This document shows positions 17,368 through 25,813 of a stretch of DNA of 28,287 nt, in pieces. The position numbers and the translations under genes were made by a program. The DNA lies in contig JACWMK010000027.1 in NCBI GenBank assembly GCA_015661405.1, forward strand, positions 1 through 28,287. Reading direction: 5' to 3'. The notes under the pieces are model-generated. The model had not been told where the DNA came from and did no database searches. It saw only the letters and a program-made list of their open reading frames with translations. The stretch is from Methanobacterium sp. GTDB lineage: Archaea > Methanobacteriota > Methanobacteria > Methanobacteriales > Methanobacteriaceae. The number at the start of each line of letters is the position of its first letter. Within the stretch, counting starts at the first letter, position 1.

Positions 17368-17523
17368 ATGAATGAAAAACTTCAGGGTATCATATACATT
17401 ATAATCGCCATTCTAATAATAGTGATAATGCTAGAAGTTCCTTGGTTTTATGTCTATTTAATATGGATAATAGCCATTGGATTAATAATAGCAGGTGTAT
17501 ATCTACTTATATTCAAAAAATAG
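17368..17523 (+). CDS. 51-residue membrane peptide with two predicted helices
   Basis: A frame of 51 codons starting MNEKLQG. Two hydrophobic stretches follow, GIIYIIIAILIIVIML and YLIWIIAIGLIIAGVYLL, separated by EVPWFYV with a proline turn, and the peptide ends FKK. This is the pattern of a small hairpin membrane protein with both ends inside. GGGGTG at 17352-17357 lies 10 bases before the ATG, and a T11 tract starts 10 bases after the stop, so it looks like a complete gene with its own terminator. No family is recognised. It stands between the PHP gene and the convergent riboflavin-pathway reductase. Confidence 0.6.
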   Translation: MNEKLQGIIYIIIAILIIVIMLEVPWFYVYLIWIIAIGLIIAGVYLLIFKK

Positions 17524-17532
17524 ATATTAAAA

Positions 17533-17543
17533 TTTTTTTTTTT
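17533..17543 (+). terminator. T11 tract after the 51-residue ORF
   Basis: Eleven T on the plus strand, 10 bases after the stop of the small membrane gene and just before the convergent reductase gene ends; a strong archaeal-style terminator. Confidence 0.55.
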
Positions 17544-17557
17544 AATCCTTCTTTTAT

Positions 17558-18217
17558 TTATTTAATCACAGTATATTCTAGTACTAAATCTTTTCCTAGT
17601 GTATAATTTTTTTTAAGTTTTAATTTGAACGCTTCATTCATATAATTGACTCCTTCTCCTCCAACTAATGTTTTAGCCTTCACTCCTCCAATTATCATAG
17701 GAGCTATACATACTCTTACTTCGTCAACCAACCCCTCATTTATCATTGAGTAATTTAAAGTGGATCCTCCTTCTAGCATTAAAGTTCTCACTCCTCTTTG
17801 AAATAGTTCATTCATTAGAAGTGGGAGATCAACTTTATCCTCCCCATTTATTATCACATCGATATTTGCTGTTTTATCTTTTAATGCTTGAATATTTTCA
17901 TATGGAGCTTTCTCAGTAACAACTATTAAAGTGGGTGCTTCATCATTTAATATACGTGAGTTAAGGGGTGTTCTGGCTCTACTGTCTATAACTATTCTTA
18001 ATGGGTTATCCGATTTTTCTGCTGGTATTTTATGGACTGTTAATCGTGGATCATCTATTATTACGGTGTTAATTCCAACCATAATAGAGTCTGAATCTTT
18101 TCTAAGCTTGTGAACTCTTAGAAGATCTTCTGAGCCTGAAATCTCTGAATTTCCCGTTTTAGTTGTTATTTTACCATCCAAAGTCATGGCAGAGTTTAAA
18201 ATTACATATGGTTTCAT
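17558..18217 (-). CDS. 2,5-diamino-6-ribosylamino-4(3H)-pyrimidinone 5'-phosphate reductase
   Basis: 219 residues, matching the stand-alone archaeal reductase related to the C-terminal domain of bacterial RibD. It uses NAD(P)H to reduce the ribosyl side chain to ribityl in riboflavin and F420 precursor synthesis; in archaea reduction comes before deamination. Evidence: PYVILNSAMTLDGKITT at the N-terminus, SIMVGINTVIIDDPRLTV, LRIVIDSRARTPL, and the GGSTLNYSMINEGLVDE segment forming the substrate and cofactor sites. There is no deaminase domain. AGGTGGAT precedes the ATG at 18217. It is transcribed toward the small ORF and away from the CMD gene. Confidence 0.93.
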   Translation of the reverse strand: MKPYVILNSAMTLDGKITTKTGNSEISGSEDLLRVHKLRKDSDSIMVGINTVIIDDPRLTVHKIPAEKSDNPLRIVIDSRARTPLNSRILNDEAPTLIVVTEKAPYENIQALKDKTANIDVIINGEDKVDLPLLMNELFQRGVRTLMLEGGSTLNYSMINEGLVDEVRVCIAPMIIGGVKAKTLVGGEGVNYMNEAFKLKLKKNYTLGKDLVLEYTVIK

Positions 18218-18392
18218 ATTAATTATCCACCTAAAAAATAATATATTAAATTAATTTTTTTTAAGCAATTATTTTTCTTTAAACCTTTAAATCATCTTAT
18301 TTTAATCCATTTTATAAATAATTAATAACAATAAAAAAAATGGATATTCTAGAAAGAAAATATTTTTTTAAATACGAGGATGTGATTAAAAT

Positions 18393-18776
18393 ATGAATGA
18401 TAATCGCTATCAAACTGGTAAGAATAATCTTGAAAAGATGAATGATAATGGATTTAAAAGATTAAAGGAAAGTTTAGATGATATAGCACCTGATTTAGTA
18501 CGTTTTGTGGTGGAATTTCCTTATGGGGATATTTATTCACGTCCCGGGCTTGATTTAAAATATCGGGAAATTGCAACTGTAGCTGCACTTACAGCATTAG
18601 GTAATGCTCAAACTCAGCTTCAAAGCCATATAGAAGGTGCTTTAAATGTTGGATGCACTCGTGAAGAGATTATAGAAGTAATAATCCAAATGGCAGTTTA
18701 TGCAGGATTCCCAGCATCCATAAATGGCATAACCTCTGCAAAGAAAGTATTTGAAAGACTCGATAATGAAAAATAA
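18393..18776 (+). CDS. Carboxymuconolactone decarboxylase / AhpD-like protein
   Basis: 127 residues, an all-helical CMD-fold protein. Recognised from PGLDLKYREIATVAALTALG, QLQSHIEGALNVGCTREEIIEVI and MAVYAGFPASINGI. The redox CxxC of true AhpD peroxidase is absent: only one cysteine (in GCTREE) lies in the core. It therefore resembles the decarboxylase-type subgroup. Many methanogens carry such a protein with no proven role. GTGAT lies seven bases before the ATG. It is a single plus-strand gene within a minus-strand region. Confidence 0.85.
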   Translation: MNDNRYQTGKNNLEKMNDNGFKRLKESLDDIAPDLVRFVVEFPYGDIYSRPGLDLKYREIATVAALTALGNAQTQLQSHIEGALNVGCTREEIIEVIIQMAVYAGFPASINGITSAKKVFERLDNEK

Positions 18777-18801
18777 AAAAAAATATTCAAAAATTCATTT
18801 T

Positions 18802-19560
18802 TCATATTCCAAATATTTTTTTAGCATTCTTTTCTGTTATCTTATCAACTTTATTTGTTGATAAAGATTTTATATCTGCAATTTTTTTAATTACTTCCTC
18901 AACAAAGGATGGTTCATTTCTCAAACCTTTAAAAGGTGATAAATAAGGACTATCTGTCTCAGTTAACATATTTGAAATTGGTTGTTCTTCTATGATGGTT
19001 TGATGTTCCTTGGAGAAGCATATAATTGTTGAAAACGAAAGGTAATAACCTTGATCCACTATATTATTGGCTGTTTCATCGTCTCCCCCGTAGCAGTGAA
19101 ATATAACTTCAGGTATTAATGAATATTTCATTACCATATCCAACGCCTCCTTTTCAGCATCGCGTGCATGTATCACTAATGGTAACTCGTATTCATTAGC
19201 TAAGTCTATGAATGTTTTAAATACCTTTATTTGTCTTTCTTTATTTTTATCAATATTTAATTCATGATAATCAAGTCCTGTCTCACCAATCGCGACGATT
19301 TTATCAATATTATCTTTTATCTCGTCTAATGCCTTTTCAATTATATTATGATCTGCTTTTGATGCGTTTGATGGGTGGAATCCTAATGTGGGATAGAGGA
19401 ATCCATTATATTCATCCATAAATTTTAATGTACGCCTATTACCACCTAAACTTGCCCCTGAATTGATTATAGCTTTCAATTTCTGTTGAGCTCTATCCAT
19501 TACTTCTCCCCTGTTCTTATTATATTCTTTAAAATCAATGTGACAATGAGTGTCTATCAT
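18802..19560 (-). CDS. TatD-family metal-dependent hydrolase
   Basis: 252 residues, normal for the family. Metal-binding motifs: IDTHCHIDF at the N-terminus, GETGLDYHEL, VIHARDAE, FHCYGG, and TETDSPYLSP. TatD proteins are TIM-barrel nucleases; bacterial members have 3'-5' exonuclease activity on DNA or RNA, and a role in DNA repair or quality control has been proposed. AGGAG is placed well before the ATG at 19560. It is 93 bases downstream of uppS on the same strand, and both may be co-transcribed, though the functions are not obviously linked. Confidence 0.92.
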   Translation of the reverse strand: MIDTHCHIDFKEYNKNRGEVMDRAQQKLKAIINSGASLGGNRRTLKFMDEYNGFLYPTLGFHPSNASKADHNIIEKALDEIKDNIDKIVAIGETGLDYHELNIDKNKERQIKVFKTFIDLANEYELPLVIHARDAEKEALDMVMKYSLIPEVIFHCYGGDDETANNIVDQGYYLSFSTIICFSKEHQTIIEEQPISNMLTETDSPYLSPFKGLRNEPSFVEEVIKKIADIKSLSTNKVDKITEKNAKKIFGI

Positions 19561-19653
19561 AAATTATAACTCCTTAAAATTTAGCATTAATGTAGAACTG
19601 TGAAATAAATGTTTGAGATAAAAATAAAAAAAATATTATTGAAATTTATATTT

Positions 19654-20421
19654 CTAAATTCCGTATCTTCTATCTCTTTGTTGATATGATCGTAACGCTC
19701 TTAGAAAATCTACTTTCCTTAGTTGAGGCCATAAACTATCGCAGAAGTAAAGTTCAGAGTAGGATGATTGCCATAATAAAAAACCGCTGAGTCTTTCCTC
19801 GCCACTGGTTCTTATTATTAAGTTGGGATCTGCAAGTCCTGCTGTGTAAAGGTTATCATTAACTATTTTCTCATCTATATCATCAGAATTTATTTTTCCT
19901 TCTTTAACTTCATTAGCAATCTTTTTTATTGCATCCACTATTTCTAAACGTCCATCATAACCTATAGCAATGTTCATTAATCTTTTATTATAATCAGCTG
20001 TGGATTTTTCAGCTATTTTTATAGCTGCCCTCACATCATCCGGAAGTAATTCTAATTGACCTACAGCCTTTACTCTCACTTGATTTTTATGTATCTTCTT
20101 ATTTTGAGCTATATCTTCAAAATTCTCTTTAAAAAGATTCATCAAACCTTCAACTTCTTTTCTTGGTCTTTTAAAATTCTCCGTTGAGAAGGCATAGACT
20201 GTAACTATTTCAATTCCAAGATCAACACACCAATCCAAAAACTGTTCCAGAGTACTTATACCACGTTTATGACCTTCAATGGGATCTATACTTCCTTGTA
20301 TTTTTGAAAATCTTCTGTTGCCATCCATTATGATAGCTACGTGTCGAGGCATGTTTTCTGTTCGTAGATTTCTTGAGATATACCACTCGTATGCTGTGTA
20401 AATTGGCGTTAGAACTGACAT
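19654..20421 (-). CDS. uppS: cis-Prenyltransferase (undecaprenyl/polyprenyl diphosphate synthase family)
   Basis: 255 residues from the preferred start. It extends a prenyl diphosphate with isopentenyl units to a long Z-polyprenyl lipid carrier for cell-wall and glycan building blocks. Motifs: HVAIIMDGNRRFSK with the catalytic Asp, GHKRGISTLEQF, VYAFSTENFKRP, and IIRTSGEERLSGFLLWQSSYSELYF. The MDGNRR and GEERLSGF forms are archaeal. A GTG at 20427 lies inside the GGAGTGG ribosome binding site, so the ATG at 20421 is the likely true start. In archaea of this group the product would be an undecaprenyl- or dolichol-like carrier; chain length cannot be read here. Confidence 0.94.
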   Translation of the reverse strand: MSVLTPIYTAYEWYISRNLRTENMPRHVAIIMDGNRRFSKIQGSIDPIEGHKRGISTLEQFLDWCVDLGIEIVTVYAFSTENFKRPRKEVEGLMNLFKENFEDIAQNKKIHKNQVRVKAVGQLELLPDDVRAAIKIAEKSTADYNKRLMNIAIGYDGRLEIVDAIKKIANEVKEGKINSDDIDEKIVNDNLYTAGLADPNLIIRTSGEERLSGFLLWQSSYSELYFCDSLWPQLRKVDFLRALRSYQQRDRRYGI

Positions 20422-20473
20422 TTCCACTCCTTTGATGAATAGATTGATTTTTATCCTTATAAGTCTTTAATTT

Positions 20474-21178
20474 TTATTCATTATTCCTTAAATCTGCTAA
20501 ATATTTAGCAAATTTTAATGCCATTATATATCCTTCTACACTTTGTGATCTAGATGTATCCACCAGTATTTCACTGATACCCAGGGTTATTGCACCATGA
20601 CTTTTCCCGGAACCTAGTAAAATAAGTGATCTGAATATTAAATTTCCGGAAATACCATCAGGAGCCAAAATAAAGTTTGCATGATCGGCTATTGCATTTT
20701 CTATCAATATATAGTAATGTTTAACAATATATTTATTCCTTGTGATCCTAGTTAAACTCTCACCTTGCGCTATAGATTCATCTATTTTCTTGCTTCTTCC
20801 AACATCATTAGCTCTACCGCCAGATAATACTGCTATTTTAGGATCCATACCCATTTTTGGGAGTAATTCCGTGGCTAACTTTATTATCTGAATTTTCTGT
20901 GATAATAAATCTCCTTCATCAATACCCACAGGTGCTAAAAAGAATTTATTTCCATCTACTTCTAAGAATGCTGCACGATAAATATTTCCATATTTATTTT
21001 TTATTTCTGCCATTACTATAGAAGCTTCGAGGGATCCCCGAACAAATGCATCAGCTTCTCCTTTTAAAATTAATTCTGTGAATTCTTCTTCAGAATCCAC
21101 TAAAATTACTGGAAATTCCACTTGACGGGCTGCTTCCACTATATTTTTATTTTCTCCAACACCAGCTACTATTTTCAT
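20474..21178 (-). CDS. mtxX: Methanogenesis marker protein 4 (MtxX family)
   Basis: 234 residues. Members of this family occur almost only in methanogens and look like distant relatives of phosphate acetyltransferase/phosphate butyryltransferase; the biochemical role is not established as far as I know. Recognised from MKIVAGVGENKNIVEAAR, DAFVRGSLEASIVMAEI, KIAVLSGGRANDVGRS, ANFILAPDGISGNLIFRSLILLGSGKSHGAITLG (glycine-rich C-terminal site), and VDTSRSQSVEGYIMAL. It starts 86 bases downstream of hemL's stop across a T9 tract and lies 53 bases upstream of uppS, so it may be transcribed with uppS rather than with hemL. Confidence 0.87.
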   Translation of the reverse strand: MKIVAGVGENKNIVEAARQVEFPVILVDSEEEFTELILKGEADAFVRGSLEASIVMAEIKNKYGNIYRAAFLEVDGNKFFLAPVGIDEGDLLSQKIQIIKLATELLPKMGMDPKIAVLSGGRANDVGRSKKIDESIAQGESLTRITRNKYIVKHYYILIENAIADHANFILAPDGISGNLIFRSLILLGSGKSHGAITLGISEILVDTSRSQSVEGYIMALKFAKYLADLRNNE

Positions 21179-21218
21179 TTTAATCTTTTTAATGAAATTT
21201 ATGAAATATTATATAATT

Positions 21219-21227
21219 AAAAAAAAA
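21219..21227 (-). terminator. T9 tract between hemL and mtxX
   Basis: Nine A on the plus strand read as T9 on the minus strand, 37 bases after the hemL stop and 41 bases before the mtxX start. Suggests at least partial termination between these two genes. Confidence 0.4.
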
Positions 21228-21263
21228 TGTGGATTAAAAATATTTACTTAATAATTATTTTTT

Positions 21264-22520
21264 TCATATTCTTTTAATCGACTGCTTCATGGCTTCCAAA
21301 GTAGTGTCTAATTCAGATTTCTCATGCATCAGGGATATGAAGCAGCATTCAAACTGAGATGGCGGTATAAATACACCCTCTTTTAAGAGATTGTGGAAAT
21401 ATTGGTCAAACATTTTAGTGTCAGAGGATTTAGCATCCATATAATTCCATACATCCTTATCAGTAAAGTATAATTGAAACATGGAACTTAAACCTGCTAT
21501 TTTAAATTCTAAATTATTATCTTCCAGTATATCACTAATTCCACTACGCATGTAATCTCCTTTATGGTTTAATTTTTTATAGAAACTATGATTAAGCAAT
21601 TTCAATGTTGTTAAACCTGCAGTAATTGATATTGGATTTCCATTAAATGTTCCCGCTTGATAAACACCGCCAAGTGGAGTTAACATCTCCATTAACTCTT
21701 TTTTCCCTGTTAAAGCCCCGATTGGGAATCCGCCACCTAAAATCTTTCCTAAAGTCACTAAATCAGGTGTTACATTATAATATTCCTGAGCTCCTCCTTC
21801 TGCAACTCTAAATCCAGTTATAACTTCATCAAATATTAAAACAATATCATGTTCTGCTGTAACTTCACGTAAAAATTTAAGGTAACCTTCACGTGGCGGG
21901 ATACAACCCACATTACCCATCACAGGCTCTATAATAATAGCTGCAATCTCTTGTGATTGTTTTTCAATAAGTGATTCAACCGCTTCTTTAGAATTGTATG
22001 GAATTACTAATGTATTCCTTGTGGTTTCTTCTGGCACTCCTAATGAATCCGGTAATCCCATTGCTCCCGAGCCAGATTTCACTAGAACATAATCATGTGC
22101 TCCATGATAAGAGCCTTCAAATTTAACTATCTTTTTTCTTCCAGTGTATGCTCTAGCCAATCTAATTGCACTCATAGTAGCCTCTGTACCAGAATTCACA
22201 AATCTAACCATTTCAGCGCAGGGAATTTTATTTACAACTAGTTTCGCTAATTCTATCTCCTTTTCAGTAGGTACACCAAACGCTGAACCTAATTTCAGCT
22301 GTTCTTTAACTGATTCCATCACATCAGGATGAGTGTGACCTAAAACTAAGGGTCCATAGGCTAGACAGTAATCAATATAATTGTTTTTATCCACATCATA
22401 AATGTAGGGGCCTTCAGATCTTTCTGCAAAGAAAGGGTAAGGTTTATAAGATCTTACAGGAGAGTCAACTCCTCCTGGAAGAAACTTCTTAGCTATTTGA
22501 AATAATTCTTCCGATTTCAA
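21264..22520 (-). CDS. hemL: Glutamate-1-semialdehyde 2,1-aminomutase
   Basis: 418 residues from the preferred start, matching the family. A PLP enzyme that turns glutamate-1-semialdehyde into 5-aminolevulinate, the C5 route that feeds all tetrapyrroles including F430. Motifs: FLPGGVDSPVRSY near the N-terminus, NSGTEATMSAIRLARAYTGR, FDEVITGFR with the PLP-binding Asp, and TLGKILGGGFPIGAL with the PLP lysine. Two TTG starts are possible. The one at 22529 is only a few bases from AGGAG, while the one at 22520 gives MKSEELF, which fits relatives better. I prefer 22520. cbiC lies upstream on the same strand. Confidence 0.95.
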   Translation of the reverse strand: MKSEELFQIAKKFLPGGVDSPVRSYKPYPFFAERSEGPYIYDVDKNNYIDYCLAYGPLVLGHTHPDVMESVKEQLKLGSAFGVPTEKEIELAKLVVNKIPCAEMVRFVNSGTEATMSAIRLARAYTGRKKIVKFEGSYHGAHDYVLVKSGSGAMGLPDSLGVPEETTRNTLVIPYNSKEAVESLIEKQSQEIAAIIIEPVMGNVGCIPPREGYLKFLREVTAEHDIVLIFDEVITGFRVAEGGAQEYYNVTPDLVTLGKILGGGFPIGALTGKKELMEMLTPLGGVYQAGTFNGNPISITAGLTTLKLLNHSFYKKLNHKGDYMRSGISDILEDNNLEFKIAGLSSMFQLYFTDKDVWNYMDAKSSDTKMFDQYFHNLLKEGVFIPPSQFECCFISLMHEKSELDTTLEAMKQSIKRI

Positions 22521-22536
22521 GTTAATCAATACTCCT

Positions 22537-22546
22537 AAAAAAAAAA
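22537..22546 (-). terminator. T10 tract between cbiC and hemL
   Basis: Ten T on the minus strand in the 54-base gap between cbiC and the hemL start, ending directly at the hemL ribosome binding site. It may attenuate read-through, or be only part of an AT-rich leader. Confidence 0.3.
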
Positions 22547-22574
22547 TTATTTAAATAAAATTTCTTGTTTTTAA

Positions 22575-23225
22575 CTAAATTAGATTTATTAATGAATTAA
22601 TAGCTGCTACTGCAACTGGCGTCCCTCCCTTAGGGCCTTGGGTTATTAAATGAGGGATTTCAGTTTTATGTAAGGCTTCTTTAGATTCTTCTGCACCAAC
22701 GAAACCTACTGGAACACCGATAACTGATTGAATCTTAATTTTATTATTTTTATATAAATTTAGAACTTCTAGTAATGCTGTTGGGGAATTTCCAATCACT
22801 ACTATTCCATCAAATTCTTCCACAGCTGCAACCTGCATAGCTGCAGCTGCACGGGTTATATTATTCTTTTTAGTAAGTTTAAGTGTTTTTTCATGATTTA
22901 TGTAACATTTAACATTTCCATTATAAGAATTAATACCTGCTTTCACCATATTAATATCTGTAAGGATATCTTTACCGTTCTTAAGACTTTCTAAACTTTT
23001 TTTTACAAATTCACCGCTAATTTTAGTTAAATCAGCATACTCCGGATCTGCTGTTGAATGTACAATCCTCTCCACTATAGATCTCTCTTCCGGTGTTAAA
23101 TGCTGGGTTTTATCTTTTATAAGGGCTTTTACTATTTTTCTACTTTTAATAGCAATATCATTACCCTGTTTAGTTGATGCACCCATTAACATGTTTATCA
23201 GTGAATAATTTGTTATTTTACTCAT
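22575..23225 (-). CDS. cbiC: Cobalt-precorrin-8 methylmutase
   Basis: 216 residues from the preferred start. It moves a methyl group from C11 to C12 to form cobyrinic acid in cobamide synthesis. Recognised from IVERIVHSTADPEYADL, DINMVKAGI, TRAAAAMQVA, VVIGNSPTALLEVL, IGVPVGFVGAEESKEAL and TQGPKGGTPVAVAAIN, with the conserved His in VHSTAD. A frame reaching 23237 would start with TTG; the ATG at 23225 follows GTTGAT and is preferred. Upstream of hemL on the same strand, joining early and late tetrapyrrole steps. Confidence 0.95.
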   Translation of the reverse strand: MSKITNYSLINMLMGASTKQGNDIAIKSRKIVKALIKDKTQHLTPEERSIVERIVHSTADPEYADLTKISGEFVKKSLESLKNGKDILTDINMVKAGINSYNGNVKCYINHEKTLKLTKKNNITRAAAAMQVAAVEEFDGIVVIGNSPTALLEVLNLYKNNKIKIQSVIGVPVGFVGAEESKEALHKTEIPHLITQGPKGGTPVAVAAINSLINLI

Positions 23226-23356
23226 AATTATCAACAAACAAAAAATAATATTTCATTCTTTATTATGCTTAAATTCTAAACTTTTATATTTTAACTTACT
23301 TTAAATATTCTTATTTACTGATTAAATACAAAAAAACTTAATTAGAATCAATAGTT

Positions 23357-23581
23357 TTATTGTTTCCTTTTAGTTGCGTTAGTTAATTCATTAAGGAACC
23401 ATAACCAATCTTCAGCATGCATTACTACTACTTTATCCCCATTTTTAAATCCTTCAACTTCACCTGGAGAAATTTTTTTAACAATATCCTCGTTAATTTC
23501 CCCAACAAACATTCTAAAAGGTTTATCTGACTTAAATTTTATAATATTCTCTCCAATATTTACTAAGTCCTTATTTGACAT
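23357..23581 (-). CDS. Unknown small protein, 74 residues
   Basis: I do not recognise the family. It is acidic-to-neutral with no signal peptide or membrane segment. It begins MSNKDLVNIGENIIKFKSD and has a likely beta-rich core (FRMFVGEI, GDKVVVMHAEDWLWFLNEL) ending TKRKQ. GGGATGA precedes the ATG at 23581. It lies between cbiC and the RDD-protein gene, 131 bases from cbiC, all on the same strand. It is probably a real cytosolic protein because of the ribosome binding site, balanced composition and absence of a competing frame. Confidence 0.6.
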   Translation of the reverse strand: MSNKDLVNIGENIIKFKSDKPFRMFVGEINEDIVKKISPGEVEGFKNGDKVVVMHAEDWLWFLNELTNATKRKQ

Positions 23582-23708
23582 CTTAATTCATCCCAAATAC
23601 TAATTATTTTATATATTTTTTTTAGTATATTATTAAATTGTGAAGGATATCCTATTATTTTCTATTTTTTTTAATGTAAAGAAAATGGTTTATATAAAAA
23701 AAAGTTAT

Positions 23709-24152
23709 TTAAGAAATGGACTGACCTAATTTTTTTCTTGATTTTTCCACTTCTTCAACCTTCACCACTTCAGTTTTAGCTAATCGATCCAGATAACGTT
23801 TACGTGGACTTCCAAAGAGGAAACCAACAAGTAAATCCACAATCAAAGGCAACCATAAAATCTTGGAGAGATTTCTTATGAACGCCTTCATGTAATCCAT
23901 ATCACCATTCTGGGCTTTTACTTTGAGTTTCATAAGATTTTTACCTGGTGTTGCACCATATTTTCCCTCAAAATAAGTGAAGTAAATTATTATTATAAAA
24001 GCTAATATGAGAAGCCAAAACCCTAAAATTTGAAATGAATTAGTCAAAGCTATCACTGGATATGTTAATGCAACTAGAATCCATGAAAACAAAATTATAA
24101 TAACAGCATCAACTACCAAAGCTATAAATCGTCTGCCCCATGATCCTTGCAT
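23709..24152 (-). CDS. RDD-family membrane protein
   Basis: 147 residues. The N-terminus GRRFIALVVDAVIIILF has the Arg...Asp pattern of the RDD domain, and PGKNLMKLKV is the conserved loop before the third helix. Hydrophobic segments are at about residues 10-32, 40-62 and 92-113. RDD proteins are small multi-pass membrane proteins; some relatives are linked to ion transport, but most, like this one, are uncharacterised. GGAGAGTGA precedes the ATG at 24152. The C-terminal 30 residues are charged (EVVKVEEVEKSRKK) and cytosolic. Confidence 0.85.
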   Translation of the reverse strand: MQGSWGRRFIALVVDAVIIILFSWILVALTYPVIALTNSFQILGFWLLILAFIIIIYFTYFEGKYGATPGKNLMKLKVKAQNGDMDYMKAFIRNLSKILWLPLIVDLLVGFLFGSPRKRYLDRLAKTEVVKVEEVEKSRKKLGQSIS

Positions 24153-24300
24153 TTTTCACTCTCCAAATAAAAGTTTTTATATATCTAATTTATTATGTAA
24201 TTTAATCTTTATAAATTTTTAATCAAAATTTTTTTTTATTTAGACTTATTTTACTAATTTATTTGACAGATTTTTAGATATTCTTACAAAACTTTTATTT

Positions 24301-25311
24301 TCAGCATACTCGAGGTACAGGATCAGCTATGGGTTCCTCTAGTATTCTTCTACCACCTACAATTGTATCTAAAATTACATGTCGGCCTTGAGTTACTTCA
24401 CCTATAATCTGGGCTTCCTTACCGTATTTAGTGTTACGGATTGCTTGAAGAATTTCCTCAGCCTTGTTTTTCTCTACACCCATTATGACTTTTCCTTCGT
24501 TAGCCACTTCATAAGGGTCTATTCCCAACATTTCAGATGCAGCAATTACCTCTCTTTTAAGAGGTATTTTATCTTCATCTATTAGCATTCCTACTCCGGA
24601 TTTAGATGCTAATTCATTTAAGGCATTGGCAATTCCTCCCCTAGTGGGATCTTTCATAGCATCCACCCCACCAACATTTAATGCAGCTTCAACCATTCCC
24701 CATACTGGTGCTACATCCGATTGTAAATCTGTTTCAAATCCAAAACCCTCACGATAGGACATTAATGCTATTCCATGGTCACCTACACTTCCAGTTAGTA
24801 TGATTTGATCGCCTACTTTAAGATTAGAATCTCTTTTAACTTCACCTTTTTTTACTATACCAATCCCTGTGGTCGTTATTATGATTTTATCCAGCTTATC
24901 TTTCTCCATAACTTTAGTATCACCAGTTACTATTGCCACATCAACCTCTCTGGAGACAGCGTCCATTGATTTAACGATCTTCGTTAGATCTTCACTTAAG
25001 AAACCTTCACTTAAAACCATCGCACTAGCTATGGCTAAAGGTTTAGCTCCCATTACTGATACATCATTTATAGTTCCAGCCATAGATATTTTCCCAATAT
25101 CTCCGCCAGGGAAAAATATGGGATGGATAGTGTGACTGTCCGTGCTTATTATGATTTCATATTCTCCAAAGGGAATGGAAGCTCCGTCATCCAATTCATC
25201 TAGACCTACTCCCCCATTCACCTTTTTATTTTTAATATTCCCAAGTATGATATCTGATATCAAGTCTTGCATTATTTCTCCGCCAGCTCCATGTGACATA
25301 CCTATTTTCAT
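24301..25311 (-). CDS. hypE: Hydrogenase expression/formation protein HypE
   Basis: 336 residues, the family norm. With HypF it makes the cyanide ligands of the NiFe hydrogenase active site: its C-terminal cysteine is carbamoylated and dehydrated to a thiocyanate. The required tail PRVC is present. Other signs: MSHGAGGEIMQDLI at the N-terminus, STDSHTIHPIFFPGGDIG, AGTINDVSVMGAKP, VTGDTKVM and DPTRGGIANALNE of the AIR-synthase-like ATP fold. A methanogen growing on H2 needs it for several hydrogenases. GGGTGA precedes the ATG at 25311. No other hyp gene is in the window. Confidence 0.97.
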   Translation of the reverse strand: MKIGMSHGAGGEIMQDLISDIILGNIKNKKVNGGVGLDELDDGASIPFGEYEIIISTDSHTIHPIFFPGGDIGKISMAGTINDVSVMGAKPLAIASAMVLSEGFLSEDLTKIVKSMDAVSREVDVAIVTGDTKVMEKDKLDKIIITTTGIGIVKKGEVKRDSNLKVGDQIILTGSVGDHGIALMSYREGFGFETDLQSDVAPVWGMVEAALNVGGVDAMKDPTRGGIANALNELASKSGVGMLIDEDKIPLKREVIAASEMLGIDPYEVANEGKVIMGVEKNKAEEILQAIRNTKYGKEAQIIGEVTQGRHVILDTIVGGRRILEEPIADPVPRVC

Positions 25312-25368
25312 TAGAAATTCACCCTTTTCTGATAAATTAATTTTTTCTTAAATGTTTAAATATTAATT

Positions 25369-25377
25369 TTTTATAAA
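25369..25377 (-). promoter_or_regulatory. Putative TATA box for hypE
   Basis: The minus strand reads TTTATAAAA about 60 bases upstream of the hypE ATG, with initiation predicted near 25345. It fits the archaeal TATA form, but this region is extremely AT-rich. Confidence 0.35.
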
Positions 25378-25755
25378 ATATTTTTCTTATTTCATAGATT
25401 AATTTGACTAATTTTTTTTTATTTTATTTTGCCAAATTTATTTACTCAAATATTTTTTTGGTAAAGTTTAATTTCTTCAAATAAAAAAAAATTAACAAAA
25501 TAAGTTTAATTTTTTATATTCTCTATTTGAAGTTTTGAAATTCAAATATATTTAAATATATTCCAATTATATAATTCTCTATTAAGATAAGATTAAGTAA
25601 TGAAAAGCTTATCCCTTTGAACAGTTAATATAAATTTTTACCTATAAAATTTTTAAATTTCCAGAGAAAAATAGAATAAAAAGTATTTTTTTATCAAATT
25701 CTTAATTTATTTACTCAGAATATATTTTATAGGAAAAAGAATCTATAATTAACTC
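25378..25755. other. Long AT-rich gap between hypE and rps8e, no gene seen
   Basis: No open frame longer than a few codons with a ribosome binding site, no tRNA-like fold and no strong repeat was seen. It should carry the divergent promoters. It includes an 18-base perfect palindrome at 25545-25562 and many A/T-runs. Confidence 0.5.
25545..25562. repeat. 18-bp AT-only palindrome
   Basis: AATATATTTAAATATATT is a perfect inverted repeat near the middle of the divergent hypE/rps8e gap. It could be a binding site for a dimeric regulator or a chromatin protein, or chance in AT-rich DNA. Confidence 0.6.
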
Positions 25756-25763
25756 TTTATAAT
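25756..25763 (+). promoter_or_regulatory. Putative TATA box for rps8e-polB2
   Basis: TTTATAAT about 50 bases before the rps8e ATG; transcription would start near 25785, leaving a leader of roughly 28 bases that contains the GAGGTGA ribosome binding site. Confidence 0.4.
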
Positions 25764-25813
25764 AAAATAGAATTAATATAAAAAATTTTTTGAACAATTA
25801 GAGGTGAATATAA

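Noticed and set aside
24869..25135. Plus-strand open frames inside hypE
   Set aside because: Shadow frames of a full-length, motif-complete HypE.
25312..25813. Possible non-coding RNA or tRNA in the 500-base gap before rps8e
   Set aside because: No cloverleaf, no GC-rich segment and no TΨC-type box (GGTTCRANTCC) found by eye; AT-rich promoters suffice. Methanogen ncRNAs normally stand out by higher GC in such genomes.
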